Positions 52,605-62,130 of a stretch of DNA of 64,000 nucleotides are shown here, in pieces. A model generated the notes under the pieces. That model ran no database searches. It was not told the DNA's origin and worked only from the letters and a program-made list of their open reading frames with translations. The stretch comes from Comamonas sp. BIGb0152 (GTDB taxonomy: Bacteria > Pseudomonadota > Gammaproteobacteria > Burkholderiales > Burkholderiaceae_C). Positions within the stretch are counted from its first letter, which is position 1. Each line of letters opens with the position of its first letter. The position numbers and the translations under genes were made by a program. The stretch is from NCBI RefSeq assembly GCF_024809975.1, contig NZ_JANUDY010000005.1, positions 62,001-126,000 of the forward strand, in the 5' to 3' direction.

Positions 52605-54026
52605 TCAGCCCAGCTGAAAGATCTTGCCCGGGTTGAGGATGTTCTTGGGATCTAGCGCCTGCTTGATGGCGCGCATCATCGCCACCGCGCCGTCGCCGGC
52701 CTCTTCCAGCAAAAAGCCCTGCTTGTGCACGCCAATGCCGTGCTCGCCGGTGCAGGTGCCGCCCAGCGCAATGGCGCGCTGCACCAGCTGGTGGTTAAGC
52801 TGCTCGGCCTGCTGGCGCTGGCCATCGTTGTCCGGATCGATCAGGTAGCCAAAGTGGAAGTTGCCGTCCCCCACGTGGCCGACCAGAAAGTAGGGGATGC
52901 CGCTGGCATCGGCCTCGGTCACGCATTGCAGCAAGGCATCGGCCAGGCGGCTGATGGGCACGCAGGTATCGGTGGTGATGCAGCGGCAGCCGGGCACGCT
53001 GGAGACGGCGGCAAAGTAGGCATTGTGGCGGGCGGTAAAGAGGCGCGTGCGGTCTTCGGGGCGCTCGGCCCATTCAAAGGCATTGCCGCCATGCTCGCTG
53101 GCCAGGTCCTGCACCATCTCGGCCTGCTCCTTGACGCCGGTCGGCGAGCCATGGAACTCCATCAGCAGCATGGGCTCTTCGCGCAGATCGAGCTTGCTGT
53201 AGGCATTGACCATGCGCACCGCGTTCACATCGATCAGCTCCACCCGGGCAATCGGAATGCCCAGCTGGATGGTCTCGATCACGGTGCGCACCGCCGCCTC
53301 GATCGTGGGGAAGGAGCAGATGGCCGCGCTCACCGCCTCGGGCAGCGGGTAGATGCGCAGGCTGATCTCGGTAAAGATGCCCAGGGTGCCTTCGCTGCCC
53401 ACCATCAGCCGCGTCAGGTCGTAGCCGGCGGCGCTTTTCTTGGCGCGGTTGCCGGTGCGGATCACCTGGCCGTTGGCCGTCACCACCTCCAGCGCCAGCA
53501 CGTTCTCACGCATGGTGCCGTAGCGCACGGCATTGGTGCCGCTGGCGCGGGTCGATGCCATGCCGCCGATGGAGGCATCAGCCCCCGGGTCGATGGGGAA
53601 GAAAAAGCCCGTATCCTTGATCGCTTCGTTGAGCTGCTTGCGGGTGATGCCCGGCTGCACGGTGATGGTCAGGTCCTCGGTGTCGATGGACAACACCTGG
53701 TTCATGCGACTCACATCGATGCTGATGCCGCCTTGCACGGCCAGCAGATGGCCCTCCAGCGAGGAGCCGGCGCCGTAGGCAATGACGGGCACCTCATACT
53801 GGTGGCACAGCGCCACGGCATCTTGCACATCCTGGCTGGACTGGGCGTAGACCACGGCAGCCGGTGGCGGTGCGGTGAGGGAGCCCTCGTCGCGGCCATG
53901 CTGCTCGCGCACAGCCAGCGAGGTGACGCACTGGCTGCCAAAACGCGCGCTCAGCGCCGCCATGAAGGCATCGGGGATGGGGCGCTGCGCAGCAGCCAGA
54001 ATGTGGGGGGATGTGGGCGCGTTCAT
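52605..54026 (-). CDS. FAD-linked D-lactate/D-2-hydroxyacid dehydrogenase
   Basis: 473 residues from the ATG 54026 (MNAPTSPHILAAAQRP). The FAD domain has YGAGSSLEGHLLAVQGGISI, RMNQVLSIDTEDLTITVQPG and DPGADASIGGMASTRASGTN. The C-terminal FAD-oxidase domain ends with GGTCTGEHGIGVHKQGFLLE, the signature of GlcD/Dld proteins. No glcE/glcF genes are adjacent, favouring a stand-alone D-lactate dehydrogenase (cytochrome) over glycolate oxidase. The longer upstream open frame has no family features. Confidence 0.88.
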   Translation of the reverse strand: MNAPTSPHILAAAQRPIPDAFMAALSARFGSQCVTSLAVREQHGRDEGSLTAPPPAAVVYAQSSQDVQDAVALCHQYEVPVIAYGAGSSLEGHLLAVQGGISIDVSRMNQVLSIDTEDLTITVQPGITRKQLNEAIKDTGFFFPIDPGADASIGGMASTRASGTNAVRYGTMRENVLALEVVTANGQVIRTGNRAKKSAAGYDLTRLMVGSEGTLGIFTEISLRIYPLPEAVSAAICSFPTIEAAVRTVIETIQLGIPIARVELIDVNAVRMVNAYSKLDLREEPMLLMEFHGSPTGVKEQAEMVQDLASEHGGNAFEWAERPEDRTRLFTARHNAYFAAVSSVPGCRCITTDTCVPISRLADALLQCVTEADASGIPYFLVGHVGDGNFHFGYLIDPDNDGQRQQAEQLNHQLVQRAIALGGTCTGEHGIGVHKQGFLLEEAGDGAVAMMRAIKQALDPKNILNPGKIFQLG

Positions 54027-54102
54027 GGGCTTCTCCAGGGCGGGAGCCAAGAATAGCACTGCCCGCTTTTCAGCGCTGTCCGCTGCGCTGCAGCCGAGAA
54101 CG

Positions 54103-54124
54103 AAAAAACCCCGCCGTAGCGGGG
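54103..54124 (-). terminator. Terminator downstream of the small secreted-protein gene
   Basis: On the minus strand CCCCGC-tacg-GCGGGG is followed by six T. It is 50 bases beyond the stop codon of the leftward 54175-54399 gene and just upstream of the dehydrogenase start. Confidence 0.8.
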
Positions 54125-54174
54125 AGGGGGAGAGATCGGGGAGCCGGTAGTTTGGGCCGGCGATCAGGGCCAGA

Positions 54175-54399
54175 TCAGAGCGATTTTTTGACCGGCTGGC
54201 GCACCTGGTGGCGGCGCGGGTCGTGGGTGCCCAGTTGGCGCTCCACCTGGATGATGCGGCTGCCGCTGGCGGCCGGGCCCAGGCGTTGCTGGCTGCTGTT
54301 GAGCGGCTGGGCATGTGCCATCGCCGATGTGACCGCAATCGATGCAAACAGCATCACACTGCGGGTGTCAAAGGGATGGGAGAAAAACTTGCCGGACAT
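54175..54399 (-). CDS. Small secreted protein of unknown function
   Basis: 74 residues. The start is well supported by AAAGGAT 8 bases upstream. A signal peptide (VMLFASIAVTSAMAHAQ) is followed by a short basic mature part (LGPAASGSRIIQVERQLGTH, DPRRHQVRQPVKKSL). No family is recognised. The gene has its own terminator, which argues that it is real. Confidence 0.55.
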   Translation of the reverse strand: MSGKFFSHPFDTRSVMLFASIAVTSAMAHAQPLNSSQQRLGPAASGSRIIQVERQLGTHDPRRHQVRQPVKKSL

Positions 54400-54553
54400 C
54401 TGCAGATCCTTTCGTCATTCAGACATGGCTCTATTGAACCCGGAATGAGCCGGGTTTGCTATCATTTTTGCTTAGTGTTGCCTGGGCTACATATTTACGG
54501 CGCCGGTAACAGAAAATAGGCGGAGATTAACCGCCGCTTTACAAGGATTACCC

Positions 54554-55156
54554 ATGGGCAACCGTCTCTCCCAAATTGCGACCAGAACCGGTGACGATGG
54601 CAGCACCGGCCTGGGAGACAACAGCCGCGTCTCCAAGGCCAGCGGCCGGCCCCAGGCGATGGGGGATGTGGACGAGCTCAACTCCCACATCGGCCTGCTG
54701 CTGTGCGAGCCCCTGCCCGCCGATGTGCGCGAGCTGCTGGTCGACATCCAGCACCAGCTGTTCAACCTGGGCGGCGAGCTGTCCATGCCCGGCTATGAGC
54801 TGCTCAAGGACGAGGCACTGCAGCAGCTCGATGCGGCGCTGGCGCACTACAACGCCCAGCTGCCGCGCCTGGCCGAATTCATCCTGCCCGCAGGCACGCG
54901 CGCTGCCGCGCAGGCCCATGTCTGCCGCACGGTGGCGCGCCGCGCCGAGCGCATGGTGGTGGCGCTGGAGCAGGGCGAGGCCATGCGCGCTGCGCCGCGC
55001 CAGTACCTCAACCGCCTGTCCGACCTGCTGTTTGTGCTCGCCCGGGTGCTCAACCGGGTGGATGGCGGTGATGACGTGTACTGGAAAAGCGCCCGCCTGG
55101 CGCGCATGCAGGCCGATGACAGCAACGGGGGCGGCAACCTCGGCGCTGGCCGCTGA
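54554..55156 (+). CDS. Cob(I)alamin adenosyltransferase, PduO type
   Basis: 200 residues. N-terminal ATP-binding region ATRTGDDGSTGLGDNSRVSK; the helical bundle with MGDVDELNSHIGLLLCEPLP, FNLGGELSMPGYELL; and the C-terminal CRTVARRAERMVVALEQGE followed by YLNRLSDLLFVLARVLN. It attaches the adenosyl group to cobalamin to make coenzyme B12. It is followed by a LysR gene after 17 bases, probably unrelated in function. Confidence 0.92.
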   Translation: MGNRLSQIATRTGDDGSTGLGDNSRVSKASGRPQAMGDVDELNSHIGLLLCEPLPADVRELLVDIQHQLFNLGGELSMPGYELLKDEALQQLDAALAHYNAQLPRLAEFILPAGTRAAAQAHVCRTVARRAERMVVALEQGEAMRAAPRQYLNRLSDLLFVLARVLNRVDGGDDVYWKSARLARMQADDSNGGGNLGAGR

Positions 55157-55173
55157 GCGCCGAGGCCCCGCCC

Positions 55174-56073
55174 ATGCGCCTGCGCCATATCGAAGTCTTC
55201 AATGCGGTGATGCACACCGGCAGCGTCAGCGCTGCGGCGCGTCTCATCAATATCTCGCAGCCCGCCGTCAGCCGCACCTTGCAGCATGCCGAGCTGCAGC
55301 TGGGCTTTGCGCTGTTCCAGCGCAGCAAGGGGCGGCTGACGCCAACCAGTGAGGCACTGGCCTTGCTGCCGCATATGGAAAAGCTGTTTGCCCAGCTCGA
55401 AGAGGTGCAGCGCCTGGCCGACAGCCTGCGCAAGGGCCGCGTCAGCGACGAGCTGCGCATTGCCAGCGTGCTGGCGCTGAGCCATGAGGTGCTGCCCCGG
55501 GCACTGGCGCAGTTCAAGCAAAAGCACCCCCATGTCAGCGTCAGCCTGCAGTCGCTGCATTCGCCGCAGATCGTCTCGGCCCTGGTGATGCAGGAGGCCG
55601 ATGTCGGCTTTGTGCTGAGCAATGTGCAGCAGGCCAGCCTGCAGCAAGAAAGCCTGGCCCGCGTGCCCATGGTCTGCGTGGTGCCCAAGGGCATGCTGCC
55701 GCCCTTCAAGCTGCGGGCGGGCAGCCTCTCACTCGATGACCTGACGGGCGTGCCCACCATCAGCCTGGATGCGCAAGACCCAGTGGGCATGCTGCTGAGC
55801 CAGCTGGCGCGTGAATCCAGCGCCGGTTTGGACCACTATGTGACGGTGCAGACCTACCACACGGCCTTGGCCATGGCCCACCATGGTTTGGGGGTGGCGA
55901 TGGTCGATGGCTGCACGGCTTTGTCTGCCGACCGCAGCAAGGTCGATGTGCTGCCTTTGGCGCCCGGCGTGCAGGTGCCGGTCAACGCGATCCGCGCGGT
56001 CTCGCAGCCCCAGTCCCTGCTGGTCAAGGCGATCACGCGCGAGATGCAAAAGGTGCTGGCGGCGCAGCTGTAG
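55174..56073 (+). CDS. LysR-family transcriptional regulator
   Basis: 299 residues. Winged helix-turn-helix MRLRHIEVFNAVMHTGSVSA, AARLINISQPAVSRTLQHAE, followed by the co-inducer domain (RVSDELRIASVLALSHEVLP). It lies tail to tail with the D-amino-acid dehydrogenase gene and near a binding protein and racemase, so it may regulate that set; this is inference from position. Confidence 0.92.
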   Translation: MRLRHIEVFNAVMHTGSVSAAARLINISQPAVSRTLQHAELQLGFALFQRSKGRLTPTSEALALLPHMEKLFAQLEEVQRLADSLRKGRVSDELRIASVLALSHEVLPRALAQFKQKHPHVSVSLQSLHSPQIVSALVMQEADVGFVLSNVQQASLQQESLARVPMVCVVPKGMLPPFKLRAGSLSLDDLTGVPTISLDAQDPVGMLLSQLARESSAGLDHYVTVQTYHTALAMAHHGLGVAMVDGCTALSADRSKVDVLPLAPGVQVPVNAIRAVSQPQSLLVKAITREMQKVLAAQL

Positions 56074-56096
56074 CGCCACGCGCTAGCACCGGCTGC

Positions 56097-57314
56097 TCAG
56101 GCGGACTGGCCGATCTCGTAGGCCAGCTGTGCAGCCGTGCCAAACGCCAAGGTAAAGCCCAGCGCACCGTGGCCGGTGTTGATCCACAGGTTGCGGGCGC
56201 CTGCGGACTTGGCAATCGGCACGGCAGTCGGCGTGGCAGGGCGCAGACCGGCCCAGGGCTGAACTTCGGCGTAGTCGCTGCAGCCAGGAAACACCGCCTC
56301 GGTGGAGGCGCACAGGCTCTTGATCTTGTCCTGCGGAATGCGCAGGTCGTGGCCCACCAGCTCCACCATGCCGGCCACGCGCAGCCGCTGCCCAATGCGC
56401 GCAAACACCACCTTGCGGGCGCTGTCGGTGATGCTCACCGTGGGCGCCTTGTGGCCTGCCGCTGCCACATCCACGGTGATGCTGTAGCCCTTGAGCGGGT
56501 AGATCGGCAGATCGACGCCCAGGGGCTTGCACAGCGCCACGCTGTCCACCCCCAGCGCCACCATGAAATGGTCGGCCACGATGTCGCCCTGAGAGGTCTG
56601 CAGCGCGACGATGCGGTCGCCCTCGCGGCGCAGGCTGTGGATCTGGGTGTCCATAGCGAATTTCACCCCCTTGTGGCGCAGCCAGTCTTCCAGCTGGCGG
56701 CTGACCTGGTAGCAGTCAGCGGCGCATTCGCTGGGCGTGTGGACGGCGCCGGCAAACTGGCTGCGGTAGGCCGCCAGCGCGGGCTCCAGCGCCACGGCTT
56801 CGTCGGGGCTGACGATGCGCTGCGGCGCGCTGCCCAGCCTGCCTTGCACCTCGACTTGCTGGCGCGCAGACTGCAGGGCCGCATCGCTGGGGTAGAGCAC
56901 CAGCTTGCCGGTGCTGCTGTAGTCCCAATCACCGCCCACCTGGGTTTGCATGGCCTCAAAACGCTGGCGGCTGACGGCGGCCAGTTGCAGCAGGGTGCGG
57001 GTGCTGGCGGCCGAGCGGTCGGCATTGCAGGCGGCCAAAAAAGCCAGTCCCCATTTCCACTGCTGCGGGTCGGCCTGCAGGCGGAACTTGAGCGGTGAAT
57101 CGCTGCTGAACAGCAGCTTGGGCAGCTGCTGCCAGATGGCAGGGTCGGCCAGGGGCTGCACATAGCTGTAACTCAGCTGCGCGCCATTGCCCATGCTGGT
57201 GCCGCTGCCCGCGTGGGAGGCCTTGTCCACCACGGTGACCTGGTGGCCCGCCTGGTACAGCTCATAGGCGGCAGCCAAACCCACAATTCCCGCACCCAGA
57301 ATGCATACCTGCAT
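56097..57314 (-). CDS. dadA: D-amino acid dehydrogenase (small subunit-like flavoprotein)
   Basis: 405 residues from the ATG 57314 (MQVCILGAGIVGLAAAYELY). A Rossmann FAD motif is followed by GSGTSMGNGAQLSYSYVQPL, the DadA signature, and a C-terminal NLWINTGHGALGFTLAFGTA. DadA oxidises D-amino acids to 2-oxo acids with transfer of electrons to the respiratory chain. It is divergent from a glutamate-type binding-protein gene. The alanine racemase dadX is not adjacent. Confidence 0.93.
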   Translation of the reverse strand: MQVCILGAGIVGLAAAYELYQAGHQVTVVDKASHAGSGTSMGNGAQLSYSYVQPLADPAIWQQLPKLLFSSDSPLKFRLQADPQQWKWGLAFLAACNADRSAASTRTLLQLAAVSRQRFEAMQTQVGGDWDYSSTGKLVLYPSDAALQSARQQVEVQGRLGSAPQRIVSPDEAVALEPALAAYRSQFAGAVHTPSECAADCYQVSRQLEDWLRHKGVKFAMDTQIHSLRREGDRIVALQTSQGDIVADHFMVALGVDSVALCKPLGVDLPIYPLKGYSITVDVAAAGHKAPTVSITDSARKVVFARIGQRLRVAGMVELVGHDLRIPQDKIKSLCASTEAVFPGCSDYAEVQPWAGLRPATPTAVPIAKSAGARNLWINTGHGALGFTLAFGTAAQLAYEIGQSA

Positions 57315-57539
57315 GGAACACCCCCTGAAAACCCTTAAATATAGGCGCTCGAAAACCGCCTGTCGCATAGCAAAATGGGCAACAGGCATGCCATTTGCTT
57401 ATAGGTACAGCGGTTCCGCCTCTGTGCGGTATGCCATGCACCATAACCAAGCGTTATGGGCTAGTCCTAAAAAGGCATTGTTGAAACAAAGTGCTGGTTT
57501 CTACACTGTTCCTATTGTTTGATTCAAGGAGGTCTCACC

Positions 57540-58424
57540 ATGAAGTTTGTTAAGTCGCTGGTCTGTGCTGCTGCTGCCATCGCCTGCCTGCCCTCGGCCT
57601 TTGCCGATGTGCTGGCCAAGGCCAAGGATTCGGGCGAAATCACCTTCGCCTACCGCGAATCTTCGGTGCCGTTCAGCTACCTCTCCGGTGGCCAGAACGC
57701 CATCGGCTTCTCGGTGGACATCTCCAACGCCGTGGCCGATGCCGTACGCAAGGAAATCGGCAAGCCCGACCTGAAGGTCCGGTGGCAGCCGGTCACCTCG
57801 GCCAACCGCATCCCGCTGATCCAGAACGGCACCATCGTGCTCGAATGCGGCTCCACCACCAACAACAGCGCCCGCAACAAGGACGTGGATTTCGCGATCA
57901 ACTACTTCTACACCGGCACCCGTGTGGCCGTGAAGAAGAGCGCTGGCATCAACAACTGGGCCGATCTGAAGGGCAAGACCCTGGCGATTACCACCGGCAC
58001 CACCAACCTGCCTGTGGTGCGCAAGTACAGCGCCGACCAGAAGCTGGACATCAACATCACCTTGGCCAAGGACCACGTCGATGGCTTCTTGCTGATGGAG
58101 AACGACCGCGCTGCCGGCTTTGCGATGGATGACATCCTGCTGTTCGGCCTGAAGGCCAACTCCAAGGACCCCGCAGCCTACGAAGTGGTGGCCGATGCCC
58201 TGCAAGTCGAGCCCTATGCCTGCATGCTGCCCAAGGGCGATGCCGCCTTCAAGAAGATTGTTGACGGCGTGATCGGCGGCATGATGAAGTCCGGCGATTT
58301 CACCAAGCTATACGACAAGTGGTTCATGCAACCCATCCCGCCCAAGAACCAGGCGCTGGGTCTGCCGATGAACAAGGAACTCAAGGACAATCTGACGGCG
58401 CAAAGCGACAAGCCTGCGACCTGA
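57540..58424 (+). CDS. Glutamate/aspartate-type ABC substrate-binding protein
   Basis: 294 residues; the ATG follows AGGAGGTCTCACC, an excellent ribosome-binding site. A signal peptide ends LPSAFADV. Family 3 binding-protein features: GEITFAYRESSVPFSYLSG, VRWQPVTSANRIPLIQNGTI, ECGSTTNNSARNKDVDFAIN and AAGFAMDDILLFGL, close to GltI/BztA. No permease or ATPase genes are adjacent. Next to a racemase and DadA it suggests uptake of D- or L-dicarboxylic amino acids. Confidence 0.9.
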   Translation: MKFVKSLVCAAAAIACLPSAFADVLAKAKDSGEITFAYRESSVPFSYLSGGQNAIGFSVDISNAVADAVRKEIGKPDLKVRWQPVTSANRIPLIQNGTIVLECGSTTNNSARNKDVDFAINYFYTGTRVAVKKSAGINNWADLKGKTLAITTGTTNLPVVRKYSADQKLDINITLAKDHVDGFLLMENDRAAGFAMDDILLFGLKANSKDPAAYEVVADALQVEPYACMLPKGDAAFKKIVDGVIGGMMKSGDFTKLYDKWFMQPIPPKNQALGLPMNKELKDNLTAQSDKPAT

Positions 58425-58458
58425 TGGACAATCCCGTGTCGTGCACGGCACGCACTGC

Positions 58459-58484
58459 AATGGCCCGGCAACGGGCCATTTTTC
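58459..58484 (+). terminator. Terminator between the binding protein and the racemase gene
   Basis: AATGGCCCG and CGGGCCATT pair around a four-base loop, followed by TTTC. It lies 34 bases after the binding-protein stop, so the racemase may be a partial read-through gene. Confidence 0.75.
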
Positions 58485-58503
58485 ATTTTCTCTGGAGTTT
58501 GGT

Positions 58504-59235
58504 ATGACGCTTCGCACCGTAGGCATTCTGGGCGGCATGGGCCCAGCGGCAGGCGCTGATTTTGTACGCCTGTTTGTCCAGGCCTGCGCAGACCATTTGC
58601 GCGCCAGCGGCGCCCCGGTGACCGACCAAGGCTACCCCGAGCACTGGCTTGCCCAGCTGCCGATACCGGACCGCAGCGCAGCGCTGTTGGCACCAGACAG
58701 CGCGCAAGACCCGTTCGCGATGATGTGCCAGGGGCTGGACAAGCTCCAGGCTGCCGGCGCTGTGGCCGTGGCCGTGGCCTGCAATACCGCCCATGCCTGG
58801 CATGAACGCCTGCAGCAGGCCTACCCGCAGCTGCAGCTGCAGCATATCGCCCGCGTGGTGGCCGAGGGCCTGCAGCAGCAAGGCCAGCAGGCTTGCATGT
58901 TGCTGGCCACCCAGGGCACTTACCGCATCGGCCTGTATGACCAGGCGCTGGCGGCCTGCGGTATCACCGTGTACCTGCCCGAAGAGGATGAGCGTGAGCT
59001 GCTGATGCGCGGCATCTACCAGGGCGTGAAGGCCGACCGCATGGACCAGGCACGTGACGATTTTGCCGCCGTGGCACAGGCCATGCGTGCCCGCCATGGG
59101 GATGTGCCCTTGATCATGGGCTGTACCGAAATACCACTGGCCTTGCCAGGCGCGGCCAGCGTGCAGGGCCTGCCGCTGATCGACCCGTCCTGGGAGCTGG
59201 CGCGGGCGCTGGCGCGTGTCGCCTACGGCAACTGA
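58504..59235 (+). CDS. Aspartate/glutamate racemase family enzyme
   Basis: 243 residues from the ATG 58504. It starts VGILGGMGPAAGADF; the two catalytic cysteines are Cys93 in VACNTAHAW and Cys207 in MGCTEIPLAL, the usual pair for cofactor-independent racemases. It interconverts D- and L-aspartate or glutamate (possibly other amino acids). With the binding protein before it and DadA nearby, it completes a small D-amino-acid group. Confidence 0.92.
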   Translation: MTLRTVGILGGMGPAAGADFVRLFVQACADHLRASGAPVTDQGYPEHWLAQLPIPDRSAALLAPDSAQDPFAMMCQGLDKLQAAGAVAVAVACNTAHAWHERLQQAYPQLQLQHIARVVAEGLQQQGQQACMLLATQGTYRIGLYDQALAACGITVYLPEEDERELLMRGIYQGVKADRMDQARDDFAAVAQAMRARHGDVPLIMGCTEIPLALPGAASVQGLPLIDPSWELARALARVAYGN

Positions 59236-59242
59236 TAAGGCC

Positions 59243-59671
59243 TTAAGCGGCGTCTTCCAGCATCGCCATGGTGATGCGCGAGACGCAAGTCAGCTTGCCC
59301 TCGTCATTGACCATATCGATCTGCCAGACCTGGGTCATGCGGCCGATATGCACCGGCTTTGCGGTGCCGGTGACCCAGCCGCTGCGCACGCCCCGGATAT
59401 GGTTGGCATTGATATCCAGGCCCACACAGCGCCAGCCCTCGGGCGACGAGAACAGCGCGCCGACAGAGCCCAGTGTCTCCGCCAGCACCACGCTGACGCC
59501 GCCATGCAGCAGGCCAAAGGGCTGGTGCGTGCGGTGGTCCACGGGCACACGGCCCACCAGGTAGTCGTCGCCGATCTCTACGTATTCGATACCCAGATGT
59601 TCAATCGCCGTGTTGCGTGCTTTGTCGCGCAGCACGTCCAGCGAGATGGGTTTTTTCCAGATAACAGTCAT
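59243..59671 (-). CDS. Hotdog-fold acyl-CoA thioesterase (PaaI/YdiI-like)
   Basis: 142 residues. The hotdog motif FGLLHGGVSVVLAETLGSVG contains the catalytic Glu, with VGLDINANHIRGVRSGWVTG following. Members hydrolyse aromatic or 1,4-dihydroxynaphthoyl-CoA thioesters. The exact substrate is uncertain. It is convergent with the racemase gene. Confidence 0.88.
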   Translation of the reverse strand: MTVIWKKPISLDVLRDKARNTAIEHLGIEYVEIGDDYLVGRVPVDHRTHQPFGLLHGGVSVVLAETLGSVGALFSSPEGWRCVGLDINANHIRGVRSGWVTGTAKPVHIGRMTQVWQIDMVNDEGKLTCVSRITMAMLEDAA

Positions 59672-59812
59672 GGGTGTTTGGGCTCAACAAGGGGATGCCA
59701 CAGCATAGCGCTGCGCAGGCCGGCTGCCTACCGCCTGCATGACTGGCCCGGGTTGCCAGGGTGTTGGCGTGAGCTTTGTGGCAGCTTTGGTGGGGAGCGT
59801 GGCCTGACGAAC

Positions 59813-60650
59813 AGCCGTTGTTGCACAAATCCGCGACGCAACTACGGTAGGCTCACAAGATGAGTGAAACGAGCTGGGATCGGGGCAAGTACCGAATGAA
59901 GAACTGGAAGGCGTACAACGCAGCATTGAAGGCGCGAGGGAGACTGACCGTCTGGCAGGACAAGGACATGCAGTGGTTGGCCCCGCCCACGGGCAAGCGT
60001 GGGCGGGGCCACACCTTCTCAGATGCGTCCATCCAGTTGTGTCTGACCATCAAGTGCTTGTTTGGTCAAACTTCGCTTCAAACGCTGGGCCTAGTTCAGT
60101 CGCTGCTCAAAATGGCTGGACTGCCTTGGACAGCGCCCGACTACATCACATTGTGCCGCAGGCAAAAGATCTTGGGCGTGCAGGTGCACTATCGGGAAAG
60201 CACCGCGGGCTTACACGTAATTGCAGACTCCACATGGATCAAGTTCTTGGGCGAAAGTGAATGGAAAACCAAGAAGCACGGCGCAGAATGCCGTCGCGAG
60301 TGGGGCAAGGTAGACCTGGGAATTGACGCCCAGCCATTACAGATTCGACCCATCGCTGTCACAACCAGTGAAGTGGGAGACACGCCCATGGCCGCTGAGC
60401 TGCATGGTCAAATCCCAAGCCATGAAGAGGTAGCCAGCGTCACGGGCGATGTTGCCTATGACACGCAAGACGTGCATGAGGCGTGCTATTGGGGAGGGGC
60501 CATTTCAATCTTCACGCCACACAAGGGCAAGGAGCTATGTAGAGGGGTGGTCTTCGCTCATCGCAATGAAGCAGTCAAGGCGTGCAGGCATTTGGGCCGG
60601 GCTATTTGCTGTGGAACTAGATTGAAGCGCCTGAAGCGCTTGCTGGCCAA
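59813..60650 (+). mobile_element. Truncated IS5-family element, left part
   Basis: The left end AGCCGTTGTTGCACAAATCC resembles the ends of IS5-group elements, followed by a transposase gene. No matching right end is found; the coding region of the next gene begins at 60651, so the element's right part has been lost or replaced. It is in the same orientation as the relic at 61762. Confidence 0.7.
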
Positions 60651-60654
60651 ATGA
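59860..60654 (+). pseudogene. IS5-family transposase, C-terminally truncated
   Basis: 264 residues in one frame: MSETSWDRGKYRMKNWKAYN, the first Asp region VIADSTWIKFLGESE, and the second Asp region TGDVAYDTQD. After GRAICC the protein ends [10 protein letters not shown] with no equivalent of the W-S-G-Y-H-R-R...E-T-K-M segment that carries the catalytic Glu (present at 15.8 kb in the related copy). The enzyme should therefore be inactive. Its stop overlaps the next gene's start by 4 bases. Confidence 0.8.
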
Positions 60655-61721
60655 ACGCTCCTCCTCAGCCATCTGCGCCTTCTCCCATGCGTCCAGAGCA
60701 TCGCAACCACTTCAACACTATCCGGTTGCTCACGGCCTGGGCAGTCATCGTTGCGCACCACTATTCGATCACCGGCGTCACAGCACCAGCCTGGATCAGC
60801 AACCAGTGGCTGAACTGGGCCTGGCTTGGCGGCGTGGCGGTGATGACGTTCTTTGTCATCAGCGGCTATCTGGTTACACTCAGCTGGATGCGGGAGCCAC
60901 GTCTCCTGCCCTTCCTGTGGAAACGGGTGCTGCGGCTCTGGCCTGGACTATGCGGTACGGTGCTGATTTGCATCTTCGTCTTTGGCCTTGCCTTCACAGC
61001 ACTACCGGCACCAGCATATCTGACTTCTGCCAGTGTGCTGGAGTTTGTAGGCAACCTGACTCTGGTGCGAGCAGCCACCGGCTTGCCGGGCGTATTCACG
61101 GGCCAGCCCGTGGCAGGCACAATGAACGGACCGTTGTGGACCATTCCTCTGGAGTTCTTCAGCTATTGTGCGCTTGCGGTGGCAGGCCTTTTGGGGATCC
61201 TGCATCATCGCTGGGTAGGATCACTGCTGTGCGCGGCCTATATGCTGTGGTACCTGCTGTGCAAAAACGATGATGTGACAGGCGAGTTGGTGCTGTGGCC
61301 AATGTATACCGCCTATTTTGCAGCAGGCTGCCTCATCGGCTTGCATTCACAGTGGTTCCGACAGCATGCCTCCCGATTGCTGATGCTGCTGCTGCCGCTA
61401 TGCCTGCTGGCTTATTTTCTAACGCCCTACCAATCCACTGCCCGTTTCCTGCTTTGGCCGATACTCATCATTGCCATCGGCAGCCGCAGCGCTCAGCGAA
61501 ACTGGCTTCACAGAATTGGCGACCCCTCCTATGGCATCTATCTCTACGGATTCCCCGTCGCGCAAGCGGTCACAGCGCTGTGGCCGCAGCTACCTTTTGG
61601 CATCAATCTGGCCGTCACCATAGCCACAGCCACTGCGCTGGGGTGTGCGTCATGGCGGTACATCGAATCGCGTGCGCTTCGCTACAAGAGTCCTAGTTTC
61701 CTGCGTAAAGCAGCCTCTTGA
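60651..61721 (+). CDS. Acyltransferase-3 family membrane protein (OafA/YrhL-like)
   Basis: 356 residues with about ten hydrophobic helices. Family marks are [20 protein letters not shown] (with the His), [28 protein letters not shown] and [12 protein letters not shown]. Members acetylate sugars of O-antigens, exopolysaccharides or other surface carbohydrates. An alternative start is MRPEHRNHF at 60687. It is flanked by two same-direction IS5 relics and its composition is less GC-rich than nearby genes, so it was probably acquired. Confidence 0.88.
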   Translation: MNAPPQPSAPSPMRPEHRNHFNTIRLLTAWAVIVAHHYSITGVTAPAWISNQWLNWAWLGGVAVMTFFVISGYLVTLSWMREPRLLPFLWKRVLRLWPGLCGTVLICIFVFGLAFTALPAPAYLTSASVLEFVGNLTLVRAATGLPGVFTGQPVAGTMNGPLWTIPLEFFSYCALAVAGLLGILHHRWVGSLLCAAYMLWYLLCKNDDVTGELVLWPMYTAYFAAGCLIGLHSQWFRQHASRLLMLLLPLCLLAYFLTPYQSTARFLLWPILIIAIGSRSAQRNWLHRIGDPSYGIYLYGFPVAQAVTALWPQLPFGINLAVTIATATALGCASWRYIESRALRYKSPSFLRKAAS

Positions 61722-61761
61722 GGTATACCTAAATGAACCTTTCTTAGGTTTCCATTTCACT

Positions 61762-62130
61762 GGCTTTGCTGCACAAATCCGGGCCGCAGCGGTAGTAGGC
61801 TCGGATGATGAGTGAGACGAGCTGGAGACGGCGCAAGTACCGCACCACAAACTGGAAGGCGTACAAGGCGTACAAGGCGTACAAGGCGTACAAGGCGTAC
61901 AAGGCGTACAAGGCGTACAAGGCGTACAAGGCGTACAAGGCGGCACTGAAGGCCAGAGGCGAGTTGAGCATCTGGCTGGGTAAAGACATGCAGTGACTGG
62001 CTCCTGCGAGCGGCAAGCGTGGGCGCAGCCAAACTTCTCTCATATGCGGCCATCCAGTTTTGCCTGACCATCAAATGCTTGTTTGGCTTGCCTCTGCGCC
62101 AGACATTGGGCCTGGTGCAGTCGCTACATA
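61762..62130 (+). pseudogene. IS5-family transposase relic with a 9-bp repeat expansion and a nonsense codon
   Basis: The left end TGGCTTTGCTGCACAAATCC and the start [19 protein letters not shown] match the copy at 59813-59860. Within the normal NWKAYNAALK segment the K-A-Y codons are repeated nine times. The TGG codon of the conserved M-Q-W is TGA (at about 61994), stopping translation. Decayed homology continues to about 62130, where the sequence changes abruptly into an IS3-family relic. Confidence 0.75.
61856..61942 (+). repeat. Nine perfect tandem copies of AAGGCGTAC
   Basis: Nine exact 9-bp units from 61856 to 61936 plus a partial AAGGCG. They encode (Lys-Ala-Tyr)9 in the transposase frame. 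The related intact reading frame at 59.9 kb has only one K-A-Y here, so this is an in-frame expansion. Confidence 0.97.

Noticed and set aside
61856..61942. CRISPR-like array
   Set aside because: The 9-bp units are directly adjacent without spacers; it is a simple tandem expansion inside a transposase frame. No CRISPR array or cas gene was seen in the window.
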